Numbered from the stretch's first letter, positions 40,713-50,034 are shown. The stretch is DNA of 53,497 nt from an uncultured Clostridia bacterium (GCA_947625835.1 CANQPY010000005.1:1-53497); one strand, 5' to 3'. Program-made: numbers and translations. The notes: generated by a model not told the origin, from the sequence alone.

Positions 40713-42755
40713 ATGGATTTAAATAAGAAAATACAATATGTAAAAGGTGTTGGACCAAATCGAGCAGAATTGTTAAATCGATTGGGAATATTTACATTAA
40801 AAGATTTAATAACTTATTATCCAAGGGCATATGAAGATAGAAGTAAAGTAAAAAAAATACAAGAATGTGTAAATGGTGAAAATGCTTTAATTGAAGCAGT
40901 TGCATGTAGCAATCTTTCAGATGCTAGATTTAATGGTAAAACTATGCAAAAATTATTAGTTAGAGATGAAACAGGTTCTGCAACAATTACATGGTTTAAC
41001 CAAAGTTACTTGAAAAGCAAATTTAAAATGGGAGAAAAATATAAATTTTATGGAAAAATAACTAATAACTTTGGAAAAATAGCAATGAATTCACCTGCAT
41101 TTGATGAAGAAGCGGGAAATTCCAACACAGGAAAGATAATTCCACTTTATCCATTAACATATAAATTATCACAAAACATATTAAGAAGAATTATGGAAAA
41201 TGGATTATTAGAAGTAGAAGGAAAATTAAAAGAAACATTACCTAAATACTTATTAGAACAATACAACTTAGAAGAAATAAATGAAGCAACAAAAAAAATT
41301 CACTTTCCAAAAGAGTTAAAAGACTTTGATAAAGCAAGAAAAAGATTTGTTTTTGAAGAATTATTATCAACACAACTTGCCTTATTACAAATAAAGAATA
41401 AAATAATAAATGAGCAAAATGGTATAGAATTTAGTAAAGAAGCTAAAATGTCAGATGTAATAAATGAATTACCATTTAAATTAACAAAGGCACAACTTAG
41501 AGTATTAGAAGAAATTGACAATGACATGGAATCCAAAAAATCTATGAATAGACTATTGCAAGGAGATGTGGGTTCTGGAAAAACAGTAGTTGCTATGTGT
41601 GCTGCTTACAAAGCAGTAAAATGTGGTTACCAAGCAGCAATTATGGCACCAACTGCCATTTTAGCAACTCAACATTTAGAAAATTTTCAAAAAATCTTAA
41701 AAGACTTAAATATTAGATGTGAACTTTTAGTATCAGGAATATCAAAAAAGAAAAAAGAAGAATTACTAGAAAGATTAGTAAATGGGGAAATTGATATTTT
41801 AATTGGTACACATGCAATTATAGAAGAAAATGTTCAGTTTAAAAATTTAGGTTTAGTTGTAACAGATGAGCAACATAGATTTGGAGTAAAGCAAAGAACA
41901 AAAATTGCAAATAAGGGAGAAAATCCAGATGTTTTAGTTATGACAGCAACGCCAATTCCAAGAACATTAGCATTAATTTTATATGGAGATTTAGACATTT
42001 CAATAATTGATGAATTACCACCAAATAGAAAAAAAGTAGAAACATTTGCCGTAAAGAAAAACATGACAGAAAGAGTAAATAGTTTCATAGAAAAACAAGT
42101 AAAAGAAGGGCACCAAGCATATATTGTATGCCCATTAGTAGAAGAAAATGAAGAATTAGATTTAAAATCTGTAGAAAAACTATATAAAACATATAAAACA
42201 CAAGTATTTCCACAATATAGAGTAGAATATATACATGGAAAAATGAGACCGAAAGATAAAGACTCTATTATGGAAAAATTTAAATTAGGAGAAATAGATA
42301 TTTTAATTTCTACAACTGTAATAGAAGTTGGTGTTGATGTGCCAAATAGCAATATTATGGTAATTGAAAATGCTGAAAGATTTGGATTAGCACAATTACA
42401 TCAATTAAGGGGCAGAGTAGGAAGAGGAGAATATCAATCTTATTGCATATTGAAATATGAAGGAAAAAGTGAAACAGTAAAAGAACGAATGAAAGTTATG
42501 TGCGAAACAAATGATGGATTTGTGATATCTGAAAAAGATTTAGAATTAAGAGGCTCTGGAGATTTTTTTGGTACTATGCAACATGGCTTGCCAGAATTTA
42601 AAATAGCTAATTTATTTGAAGATATGCCTATTTTAAAAATGGTACAAAGTGTAGCAATAAAAATTGTTTCAGAAGATCCTAAATTAGAAAAAAATGAAAA
42701 TCATTTATTAAAAGAATTAATTAAAGATAAATTTACAAATAGAATTGAAATATAG
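40713..42755 (+). CDS. recG: ATP-dependent DNA helicase RecG
   Basis: 680 residues. N-terminal wedge/OB domain (KIQYVKGVGPNRAELLNRLG; LVRDETGSATITWFNQSY), superfamily 2 motor with Walker A LLQGDVGSGKT, DEQH-type Walker B (VTDEQHRFG), and a C-terminal TRG region with EKDLELRGSGDFFGTMQHG. It remodels stalled forks and Holliday junctions. The frame is intact, with no in-frame CGG. Confidence 0.96.
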   Translation: MDLNKKIQYVKGVGPNRAELLNRLGIFTLKDLITYYPRAYEDRSKVKKIQECVNGENALIEAVACSNLSDARFNGKTMQKLLVRDETGSATITWFNQSYLKSKFKMGEKYKFYGKITNNFGKIAMNSPAFDEEAGNSNTGKIIPLYPLTYKLSQNILRRIMENGLLEVEGKLKETLPKYLLEQYNLEEINEATKKIHFPKELKDFDKARKRFVFEELLSTQLALLQIKNKIINEQNGIEFSKEAKMSDVINELPFKLTKAQLRVLEEIDNDMESKKSMNRLLQGDVGSGKTVVAMCAAYKAVKCGYQAAIMAPTAILATQHLENFQKILKDLNIRCELLVSGISKKKKEELLERLVNGEIDILIGTHAIIEENVQFKNLGLVVTDEQHRFGVKQRTKIANKGENPDVLVMTATPIPRTLALILYGDLDISIIDELPPNRKKVETFAVKKNMTERVNSFIEKQVKEGHQAYIVCPLVEENEELDLKSVEKLYKTYKTQVFPQYRVEYIHGKMRPKDKDSIMEKFKLGEIDILISTTVIEVGVDVPNSNIMVIENAERFGLAQLHQLRGRVGRGEYQSYCILKYEGKSETVKERMKVMCETNDGFVISEKDLELRGSGDFFGTMQHGLPEFKIANLFEDMPILKMVQSVAIKIVSEDPKLEKNENHLLKELIKDKFTNRIEI

Positions 42756-42919
42756 TTTCATAAAAATTAAATATAAGGTCATATAAGAAAACGTACATTA
42801 CATATATAAAATTTGAAATATTATGTAAAATATGTTATAATTATAGTAGTGCCATAAAATAGGCTAGTAACTTGTAAATGGAGCAATTGCTCTGAAACAA
42901 AGGAAAAGGGAGAAACAAT

Positions 42920-43354
42920 ATGAAACTTAAAAAATGCAACAAAAGAGAACGGAAGAAAGCAATGAGGTATCGTGTATATCAAGCAAGGAAAAATCTAGAG
43001 GACAATGGCTATCGTTATCAACCAACACAAAGTGCTATATCTTATGCGGAATTTGTTATACATGATAATTTCCCATGCTACTATAATGGCGTGCAGCTAG
43101 TCGGTGTGAAGGCTCTTAAGGAAGTTATTATGTTTTTCAAAACATATGAAGCTCCATTTATAGGAACCAAGACATTATACTATTTAGGACTTAAAGTAGC
43201 CTTGAGAAAAGTATGGGGACAGAGATTTACAGACTTAAATGAAACCCCTAAAGTAATCAGAAGTACAGAAAACGTAGAACAGGCAATAAGAGAAGCTTTG
43301 AGGGCTATGAACATCACAGTCGAGGTTAACGAATTCCTTATGCAATATGCATAA
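42920..43354 (+). CDS. Unknown small protein containing the only unshifted in-frame CGG
   Basis: 144 residues, ATG 42920 with AAAGGGAG. Codon use differs from neighbours (CGT, GAG, GGC and CTT are common), suggesting recent acquisition. It is basic at the N terminus and soluble; I do not recognise the family. CGG at 42950-42952 would be Arg11 in KRERKKAM. If the +1 rule applied, translation would end as a 14-residue peptide at TGA 42963-42965, which overlaps ATG 42962 (ATGA). A protein starting there (MRYRVYQARKNLEDNG, 130 residues) would contain no CGG and has GGAAG upstream. Either start is possible. Confidence 0.6.
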   Translation: MKLKKCNKRERKKAMRYRVYQARKNLEDNGYRYQPTQSAISYAEFVIHDNFPCYYNGVQLVGVKALKEVIMFFKTYEAPFIGTKTLYYLGLKVALRKVWGQRFTDLNETPKVIRSTENVEQAIREALRAMNITVEVNEFLMQYA

Positions 43355-43362
43355 CTTCCACA

Positions 43363-43389
43363 ACCCCTATGCAATTTAAGCATAGGGGT
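43363..43389 (+). terminator. Hairpin terminator
   Basis: ACCCCTATGC (43363-43372) pairs perfectly with GCATAGGGGT (43380-43389), with a T-rich but interrupted tail. Confidence 0.65.
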
Positions 43390-43457
43390 GTTCTCTTGAC
43401 TTTTTTCATAGAAAATAGTATTATTAGAGTGTAAAAATAAAAAGGATGTTGATAAAA

Positions 43458-43646
43458 ATGTGGCAAATAATTCTAAAATTGATTGGTAGTATAATAGTAC
43501 TATTTGGAATAATACTTATTTATGATGCAAGAATTATAACAAAAAAATTCTTTGGATTTGGTGACCAAAATGAAGCATCTAATGGACTTAAAATTCTAGG
43601 TTTTATTATTGCAATTGTTGGTGGATTAATTCTATATTTTGTATAG
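43458..43646 (+). CDS. Small two-helix membrane protein
   Basis: 62 residues, ATG 43458. Two hydrophobic helices (about 3-22 and 43-62) are joined by a polar loop with a DARIITKKFFGFGDQNE stretch. Similar small proteins are common in clostridia near transport or mobile genes, but I cannot name a function. ATG 43446 in the same frame is less likely because AAAGG lies only 1 bp before it. Confidence 0.55.
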   Translation: MWQIILKLIGSIIVLFGIILIYDARIITKKFFGFGDQNEASNGLKILGFIIAIVGGLILYFV

Positions 43647-43697
43647 AAATCTATTGACAAAATGGATAAAAGTATGCTAATATAATACGTGTGCATT

Positions 43698-43728
43698 AAT
43701 TATATGTAAATGCGGATGTGGCGGAATT
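43698..43728 (+). repeat. Partial duplicate of the tRNA-Leu 5' end and leader
   Basis: AATTATATGTAAATGCGGAT plus GTGGCGGAATT repeats almost exactly at 43792-43822, where it starts the real tRNA-Leu. The copy contains only the first 17 tRNA bases and then diverges, so it is not a tRNA gene. It may be a scar of earlier insertion at this locus. Confidence 0.75.
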
Positions 43729-43805
43729 TGCTGAGATTGTTAGAGCTTTGCTCGTTACAATGTCAGTATATGTAGCCAAATAAAATTTTTAAATTATATA
43801 TAAAT

Positions 43806-43888
43806 GCGGATGTGGCGGAATTGGTAGACGCGCTGGTCTTAGGAACCAGTGCCTGTGCGTGGGGGTTCGAGTCCCTTCATCCGCACCA
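43806..43888 (+). tRNA. tRNA-Leu (anticodon UAG), integration site
   Basis: Acceptor GCGGATG/CATCCGC, anticodon stem CTGGT/ACCAG around CTTAGGA (UAG), long variable arm GTGCCTGTGCGTGGGGG region, encoded CCA at 43886-43888. The inserted element recreates the 3' half, so the gene remains whole. Confidence 0.93.
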
Positions 43889-43897
43889 CTTAGAAAA
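43837..43897 (+). other. attL (61-bp direct repeat)
   Basis: TCTTAGGAACCAGTGCCTGT through CACTTAGAAAA, identical to 51662-51722. It starts in the anticodon loop of tRNA-Leu, a usual crossover place for tyrosine recombinases. From 43898 to 44202 the sequence is AT-rich with runs of TTTTAATTTTTTTT and no gene. Confidence 0.9.
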
Positions 43898-44202
43898 TAG
43901 CGGGATACAGGATATAGTAAAAAATATATCCTGTATTTTCTTTTTTTAAATTAAAATAAACTAAAATCAATTAAAAAATATATAAAACCATTGATATTAC
44001 TTAATTTTAACGATTTTTAATTTTTCTTAATTTTTTTTAATTTTTTTTAATTTTTATTTTTCCTAAACAATTTCCTAAACAAAAATTAAACAAAAAATGA
44101 AAATTTGTAATCAGCTAAAACACTTATATATGAACGGATTATCAATATTTATTTTTCATTTATTGAAAAATTTGTTCATTTAATCAACTAAACAAAATTA
44201 TG

Positions 44203-44327
44203 TTATCTAATATTTTCTTCTTCAATATAGTTTGGAGGGTTATAATTATCAGAAATCAAATTTTCACTCATATAATATTCATTAACTTTATCAATTTCTT
44301 TTTCTTTAAATTTATCAAAAACAGATG
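44203..44327 (-). pseudogene. 3' remnant of a minus-strand gene cut by IS66
   Basis: Reading leftward from the IS end the frame encodes PSVFDKFKEKEIDKVNEYYM and ends NYIEEENIR before TAA. The 5' part is missing beyond the IS and the sequence on the far side is the reverse transcriptase remnant in the opposite direction. So the insertion went with a deletion. Gene identity unknown. Confidence 0.5.
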
Positions 44328-44411
44328 GTAAGCGCTAGAAGAAAAGGCGTACTTGAAACCCCTATATATTTTTTGTATTATAGATACAAAAAATGAAAGG
44401 GGTTTTTAATA

Positions 44412-44735
44412 ATGAAGTTAAGATCATATAGTGAGGAAGAAAAAAAAGCATATGTAGATGAATTTAAAGAAAGTGGGCTATCAATAACAGCCTATGCTAG
44501 AGAAAGAAAATTACCTAGTACAACACTTAGGGATTGGTTAAGGTTAGACAAAGCACTTGAATTTGGAAAAATCGACTTAGATAAAGATTTAAAATCAGAG
44601 CAAGCAACAATGAAACAGATACCACATAAAAAATCAATAGTATTTGCAATGGAAAATATAAGAATAGAGCTTAAAGAAGGATATAATAAAAAAATTTTAA
44701 AACAGATAATTGAGGTGTTGGATAATGTTGAATGA
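44412..44735 (+). CDS. tnpA: IS66 TnpA-like helix-turn-helix protein
   Basis: 107 residues. RSYSEEEKKAYVDEFKESGL and the helix-turn-helix SITAYARERKLPSTTLRDWL are the IS66 orfA pattern. It likely binds the IS ends. Its stop overlaps the start of the next ORF, the usual translational coupling in IS66. Confidence 0.85.
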   Translation: MKLRSYSEEEKKAYVDEFKESGLSITAYARERKLPSTTLRDWLRLDKALEFGKIDLDKDLKSEQATMKQIPHKKSIVFAMENIRIELKEGYNKKILKQIIEVLDNVE

Positions 44736-45102
44736 TTTATTAAATAGTGTTGATAGAATATATCTAGCATATGGAGTAACTGATTTTCGAAAACAGATAC
44801 ATTCTTTGTGTAGCATAGTAAAAAATACATTTGGAATGAATCCATATAATAAATCAGCATATATATTTTGTAATAAAAAAAGGAATAGTATTAGAGTGCT
44901 ATGTTATGATAAAAATGGATTCATATTAGCACAAAAAACATTATTAGATACAGAAAAAATGAAGTTTCAATGGCCTAGAAATTCAACAGAATTAAAAAAT
45001 ATAAACAAGCAACAGTTAAATTGGTTATTATCAGGATTAAAAGTAGAACAAAAAACAAGTTTTAAAGACATAGAATTAGATTTAGAAAATACAGCAAATT
45101 AA
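44725..45102 (+). CDS. tnpB: IS66 TnpB accessory protein
   Basis: 125 residues from ATG 44725 (GAGGTG upstream). YLAYGVTDFRKQIHSLCSIV and FCNKKRNSIRVLCYDKNGF are signatures of the IS66 Orf2 (TnpB) family. It overlaps tnpA by 11 bp. Needed for transposition in studied IS66 members; biochemical role unclear. Confidence 0.9.
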   Translation: MLNDLLNSVDRIYLAYGVTDFRKQIHSLCSIVKNTFGMNPYNKSAYIFCNKKRNSIRVLCYDKNGFILAQKTLLDTEKMKFQWPRNSTELKNINKQQLNWLLSGLKVEQKTSFKDIELDLENTAN

Positions 45103-45214
45103 TGCACAAATCTACAACTAAAAATTCACAAAGAATTTACTTAAAACTATTGAAATATCAAGGGATTTTTGATATTATTCAAATATAAAAAAGAGATAGA
45201 AAGTAGAGAAAAAA

Positions 45215-46852
45215 ATGAATCAAGAAACATATGAAAATTTAGTTGCAGAAAACCAAAAATTAAAACAAGAAATAACGGAACTAAAAATAAAAGTAGAAAA
45301 TCAACAACTACATATAAACACGCTAAATAGATATATATTTGGCTCAAAAAGAGAAAATACACCAAAAGAAGAAAACCTTGTAGAAGGAACACAATGTTCA
45401 ATATTTGGAGAAATAGAAGACAAAGAACTAAAACAAGAAGTAGAAGAAAAAACAGAAGAAATTATAGTTCATAGAAAAAAGAAAAACAAAAAAATTGAAT
45501 CAGGAATAAAAAAATCAGAATTAAAAAACATAGAAAAAGAAACAATTATTGTGAAATTAGAAGATGAAAATTTAGTATGTCCAAAATGTGAAGGAGATAT
45601 AAAAAAAATAGGAACTGAAGTAGTAAGACAAGAAATAGAATTTGTTCCAGCGAAACTAAAAATGATAACATATGTTAGAGAAGTATATAAATGTACAAAA
45701 TGCGGAACTAAAAACGAAGAAAACGAAACAGCAACAATAATAAAAACAAAAACACCAAGAGCATTACTTGCACATTCATTTGCATCAAGTTCATTAGCAA
45801 CTGAGGTAATATATCAAAAATACTATATGGGAGTTCCGTTATATAGGCAAGAAAAAGTATGGGATGATAGAGGATTAATACTTCCAAGAAGCATGACAGC
45901 AAACTGGTGCATAAAATTATCGGAATATTATTTTGAACCATTATATGAGCTTATGCTTAAGAAACTAAAGGAAGAAAGTGAATTATTACATGCAGATGAA
46001 ACAACAATGCAATGTAATAAAGAGCCCGGGAAAAAAGCATCAAGTAATTCATATATGTGGATTCTGGCATCAGGAGAATTAGAAAAAAAGAAAGGTGTGA
46101 TATTTAAATATTCAAGAAATAGAAGTGCAGAAGTAGCTCAGAGCTTACTACAGGGCTATAAAAATATACTTATTACAGATGGATATTCAGGCTATAATAT
46201 TTTAGAAAAAGATGTAAATAGAGCTGAATGTTGGGCACATACAAGAAGATATTTTTACGAAAGTGTGCCATTGGATGAACACAAAAATATGATACAAACA
46301 GCAACAGGCTATTTAGGAGTAAAATATATAGATGAACTATTTGAAGTAGAAAGAAAAATAGAAAACCTATCTGTAGAAGAAAAAGTTCAAAAAAGGAAAG
46401 AAAAATCAGCTCCCATCGTAAAAAAATTCTATGAATGGGTTTATTCAACGAACGAAAAATATGTGACGAATGCAAAACTAAGAAAAGCACTAACATATGC
46501 TATAAACCAAAAAGAGAATTTAAGTAAATTTTTAGAAGATGGAAGAATTCCATTAACAAACTCAAAAGCAGAAAGATCAATAAGACCATTTGCAGTACAT
46601 AGAAAGAATTGGTTATTTGCAGATACTGAAGCAGGCGCTAAAGCAAATGCAATATATTATAGTTTAATAGAATCAGCAAAAGTAAATAAATTGAATATCT
46701 ATAAATATATAAAATATTTGCTAGATGAACTACCACAGATAGAAGAAGCACAAGATGAAAAAGATATAGAAAAATATCTACCATGGTCAAAGGATTTACC
46801 GGAGGAAATATTGAATTATCAAGGTACATATAAGGAAATCAATTTAGAATAA
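45215..46852 (+). CDS. tnpC: IS66 family DDE transposase TnpC
   Basis: 545 residues. An N-terminal coiled coil with LNRYIFGSKRE, a CPKCEGD...CTKCGTK zinc ribbon, the DDE domain (LHADETTMQCN; LITDGYSGYN; and the Glu near SKAERSIRPF), then the conserved KNWLFADTEAGAKANAIYYS end. Full length with no stop or frameshift, so the IS is probably active. No CGG in frame. Confidence 0.93.
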   Translation: MNQETYENLVAENQKLKQEITELKIKVENQQLHINTLNRYIFGSKRENTPKEENLVEGTQCSIFGEIEDKELKQEVEEKTEEIIVHRKKKNKKIESGIKKSELKNIEKETIIVKLEDENLVCPKCEGDIKKIGTEVVRQEIEFVPAKLKMITYVREVYKCTKCGTKNEENETATIIKTKTPRALLAHSFASSSLATEVIYQKYYMGVPLYRQEKVWDDRGLILPRSMTANWCIKLSEYYFEPLYELMLKKLKEESELLHADETTMQCNKEPGKKASSNSYMWILASGELEKKKGVIFKYSRNRSAEVAQSLLQGYKNILITDGYSGYNILEKDVNRAECWAHTRRYFYESVPLDEHKNMIQTATGYLGVKYIDELFEVERKIENLSVEEKVQKRKEKSAPIVKKFYEWVYSTNEKYVTNAKLRKALTYAINQKENLSKFLEDGRIPLTNSKAERSIRPFAVHRKNWLFADTEAGAKANAIYYSLIESAKVNKLNIYKYIKYLLDELPQIEEAQDEKDIEKYLPWSKDLPEEILNYQGTYKEINLE

Positions 46853-46933
46853 AAATTGAAAACCTCAAGTTATGCCCATATTATATAGGACTAGCTTGAG
46901 GTTTTTAATTACGCCTTTTCTTCTAGCGCTTAC

Positions 46934-47710
46934 TGTTTTTATTTAAAAATTGATTTATCTGGATATTTTATGTCTATTGATAGAAAACAAGTAGGAGAAA
47001 AGTTTTCAAAATTAATAGAGACAAAATACCAAGGAAAACACAAAGAGTTATTACTTTATTTGACACCATTAATATTTGAAAATAATCCAGCAGAAAATTG
47101 TAGATATAAATGTAACGAAGAATTGCGAAAAAAAGTACCAGAAAGAAGAACAATGAAAAAAGACTCACGCTATGGGATGGCAATTGGAAATTTAACTGCA
47201 CAAGCAGGAAGTAATTTAAATTTATGTGAATTTGATAAATATGTAGTAAATGATTTAAAATTAAAAAAATACATAAGATATGTAGATGATATAGTAATTA
47301 TAGCATCTACTAAAAAAGAGTTAACAGATGCCATTCCACTAATTGCAAAAAAACTTGCTGAAACACATCAAAGTATGAATATGAAAAAAACAAAAGTTGG
47401 TACTGCATATTATGGTGTGCCATTTTTAGGAAAAGTGTCATATCCATATGGATACCAAAAACCAAGTAAACAAGTAATTATAAGAGTGTATCAAAAAGCA
47501 AAAAAAATCACATATACAGATAATGATAATTTATTAGCAAAAACAAATGCACAAATAGGTTATTTAAAAAATTATAATTGTAAAAAGCTTATTACAAATT
47601 ATGCAAATTTACTACCTAAAGAAGTAAAAGATATTTTAAAATTTGATGCTACTGAATATAAATTTATAAAGATAAAAGAAACAGAAAATATATTAATATT
47701 AAAAAATTAA
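46934..47710 (+). pseudogene. DGR-type reverse transcriptase lacking its N terminus
   Basis: The frame is already open at the IS66 border and reads FYLKIDLSGYFMSIDRKQV, which is RT motif 1. It continues with GMAIGNLTAQAGSNLNLCEF (motif 4) and the catalytic IRYVDDIVII (YVDD, motif 5), then a thumb-like region. The wording is closest to the DGR/retron-type phage RT group, whose motif 4 is (G)NxTSQ. About the first third (fingers) is missing, removed at the IS66 junction. ATG 46970 lies inside motif 1, so any product would be inactive. Two DGR-like targets lie elsewhere in the window. Confidence 0.75.
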
Positions 47711-47752
47711 TAGTTTAATATAGAAAATCTATTTTATACGAGGAGAAATAAT

Positions 47753-48457
47753 ATGTCTGAGTTTAATAGTAAAGATTTTGGAGAGAGAATAAAGAATTAT
47801 AGAATATCAAAAGGGCTAACACAAGAAAATTTAGCAAAAGCTATATCTAAAAGTCAATCTACAGTAAGAAGATTTGAAAGTGGGGAACTTATTCCAGATG
47901 CAAAAGATGTAAGCTTAATTTGTGCAGAACTCGGAATATATGAAGCAGATCTATATGGAAATGATATAAATAGAACAATTAGAAGTAGTAAATCTATAAA
48001 TCCATTTAATACAAATAAAATATATGTATATTTTAATGCTTATAATTATAGGACAAAAAAGTTTGCACCAGATAAATACATAATAGAATTAGAACAAAAA
48101 CAAAATATATGCAAAGCAAAATTTGTAGATTATCACGATAAAAGAATATATTCAGAGGGATATTTAATTTGCAATGACGAAATAGCTTTTATTGTAATGA
48201 ATAATTATGAACCATCAAGTACAAGAGTTGATGCACCTGTTCTAGAAATAAATATAGGAAGTGGAATGGAGGAACTAATGCTTGGAGGGTATTTTGGAAC
48301 AAATCAAAAAGGAGAGCCTAGTTTGAGAAAATGCTATTTTTCTAAAAAGAATATAGAGTTTACTGATAAAATGGTTGAAGATTTAAAATTAAATGAAGTA
48401 GAAAAAGAAATATTGGAAAAGCAAAATGCATTATACTTAGATATATTTAATAGATAA
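47753..48457 (+). CDS. XRE family transcriptional regulator
   Basis: 234 residues. The N terminus IKNYRISKGLTQENLAKAIS followed by QSTVRRFESGELIP is a standard HTH_3 domain. The C-terminal 150 residues (KIYVYFNAYNYRTKKFAPDK; VLEINIGSGMEELMLGGYFG) form a beta-rich domain I do not recognise. It is probably the regulator of the mobile element. GAGGAGAAAT precedes ATG 47753. Confidence 0.82.
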   Translation: MSEFNSKDFGERIKNYRISKGLTQENLAKAISKSQSTVRRFESGELIPDAKDVSLICAELGIYEADLYGNDINRTIRSSKSINPFNTNKIYVYFNAYNYRTKKFAPDKYIIELEQKQNICKAKFVDYHDKRIYSEGYLICNDEIAFIVMNNYEPSSTRVDAPVLEINIGSGMEELMLGGYFGTNQKGEPSLRKCYFSKKNIEFTDKMVEDLKLNEVEKEILEKQNALYLDIFNR

Positions 48458-48560
48458 TAATAATAAAACTTATTTTTAAAAATCTTTTATAAAAATAAGT
48501 TGATAAAACAATGATTATATAGTATAATATGTATGAAGATATTTAAAGGGAACAAAAATT

Positions 48561-48914
48561 ATGTCTAATATACCTAATAATATAAAAGAAGTAATAGAAG
48601 AATTTACTGAAAAAACGACCCAATTAATAGGAAATCATTTAAAAAAAATAATTTTGTATGGTTCTTATGCTAGGGGAGATTTTAACAAAAATTCTGATAT
48701 TGATATAATGATATTAACTGATTTTACAGATAAAGAAATAGTTGAATATAGAAGTAAAATTGCCTATATTGCTTATGATATTGAATATGATAATGATTTT
48801 GAAATAACAATTTCTCCGTTAGTAAAAAATGTAGATAAATTTAATTATTGGCTAGATGCATTACCTTTTTATATGAACGTACAAAAAGAAGGAGTTGTTT
48901 TAAATAAGCAATAA
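48561..48914 (+). CDS. MNT-type nucleotidyltransferase (antitoxin-like)
   Basis: 117 residues. IILYGSYARGDFNKNSDIDI is the minimal nucleotidyltransferase motif GSxxRGD(x)nSDxD. Such proteins pair with HEPN toxins and neutralise them by adding AMP. The HEPN partner follows directly but is truncated, so this copy may be an orphan. Confidence 0.82.
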   Translation: MSNIPNNIKEVIEEFTEKTTQLIGNHLKKIILYGSYARGDFNKNSDIDIMILTDFTDKEIVEYRSKIAYIAYDIEYDNDFEITISPLVKNVDKFNYWLDALPFYMNVQKEGVVLNKQ

Positions 48915-49017
48915 GATATCAAAAGAATTAGCAAAACATAGGTTAGAACAAGCAAAAACTGATTTAGAAGAAAGCCAAATATTATACAATTCTAAATTAT
49001 ATAAAAAATTAAAATAG
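48904..49017 (+). pseudogene. Truncated HEPN toxin with ATA in the start position
   Basis: Just after the MNT gene, AAGGAG is followed by ATA where ATG is expected, then SNKISKELAKHRLEQAKTDL, which is the N-terminal helix of HEPN partners of MNT. The frame stops after 38 codons (KLYKKLK), long before the catalytic RxxxxH. Both the start and the body are lost. Confidence 0.6.
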
Positions 49018-49026
49018 CATATAAAT

Positions 49027-49060
49027 AAAAATACTAGGAATTTTACCATCCTAGTATTTT
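49027..49060. terminator. Bidirectional terminator
   Basis: AAAATACTAGGA pairs with TCCTAGTATTTT (one perfect 12-bp stem) between the HEPN remnant and the convergent mob gene. Confidence 0.85.
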
Positions 49061-49082
49061 TGCTTTATTATTTATAATTAAC

Positions 49083-50034
49083 TTATTTTTGAAATTCTTT
49101 TATAAAATTATCTACTAATCTTTTTAATCTATCTTTAGGAAAGTCAAAAAGGTGCTTTACTACTTCAAAAGTATTAGAAATATAATTTTTTAAAGTAAAA
49201 TTTTCTTGTTTTAAATTTTTATTTTCATTTTGTAAAATATCATTTTCTTTTTTCAATTTTGTAATAGCTTCTATTGCTTTATAACATTTACTAAGTTGCA
49301 ATTTTAATTTGTTTGTATATTTAATTAATTCCTTATTTTGAGCTAATATTAATGCAGTATTTCCGTGTAGATAATGGTTTAATTTCTTCTTGTATTAGTT
49401 CATATTTTATATTATCATAGTTAGTAACTTGTTTTAATTTTTCTGTGCTTAAATGTTCAATCTCTCTTTGTTTACCACGTTCTAAATTAAAGCCATTTTC
49501 TGTAACATATTTATAAAAGCTATCTTGTAATTTTCTATAATTGTCTTTACCTTTCCAATATTCACTACAAGCAATTTTTTCTATATCATTTCCATTTTTG
49601 TCTTTAGTATGAATTACAGGGACAAAAACTAAATGCATATGAGGTGTGGTTTCATCCATATGTACTTTAGCGGATAAAATATATTTTTCTCCTAAGTTCT
49701 TATAGCTTGCTACAAAATTATATGCAGTTTGAAAATATCTTAAAGTTTCTTTTTCTCCGATAGTATCAAAAAATTCTTTGTCAGATGTAATAATAAATTC
49801 ACAAGCAAGGTTAGTATATTTTGTTATTCTACATTTTAAGTTGTTTTCATTTATTAATTGATTAATTGCTTTGGAATATGTTGTATTACATTGCTTTATG
49901 GAATAATTTTTTATAGAATTGTTTTTGTTAATTTCTTTATTAGAATAGTTTGTATTTTTTCTTTCGTTATGTTTGTATAGTCCAGCAAGATTTTCTTTTT
50001 TATAATTTGCATTTCTAATTATGGAATAACTCAT
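49083..50034 (-). CDS. mobV: MobV/Pre relaxase, one +1 shift at CGG
   Basis: Nicks oriT and pilots the strand in conjugative mobilization. From ATG 50034 the MobV domain has ISYSIIRNANYKKENL-type start, SAKVHMDETTPHMHLVFVPV (HxDExxPHxH metal site) and EYWKGKDNYRKLQDSFYKYV. At CGG 49365-49363 the C must be skipped: PLST-G-NTALILAQNKELIKY, which joins the C-terminal coiled coil (KLKKENDILQNENKNLKQEN) and ends at 49083, for 316 residues. It is short for the family but in frame. A shift of the host type inside mobile DNA shows the element is adapted to the same decoding rule. Confidence 0.88.

Larger units (their letters stand above)
44328..46933 (+). mobile_element. Complete IS66-family insertion sequence
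   Basis: 2606 bp bounded by 24-bp perfect inverted repeats beginning GTAAGCGCTAGAAGAAAAGG (44328-44351 and 46910-46933). It has three ORFs in the IS66 order tnpA-tnpB-tnpC. The flanking 8-mers do not match, so the usual target duplication is absent. This points to a deletion or rearrangement at the insertion site. Confidence 0.9.

Noticed and set aside
43711..43785. A tRNA gene starting GCGGATGTGGCGGAATT at 43712
   Set aside because: Only the first 17 bases match tRNA-Leu; the rest does not fold into a cloverleaf and lacks a matching acceptor strand.
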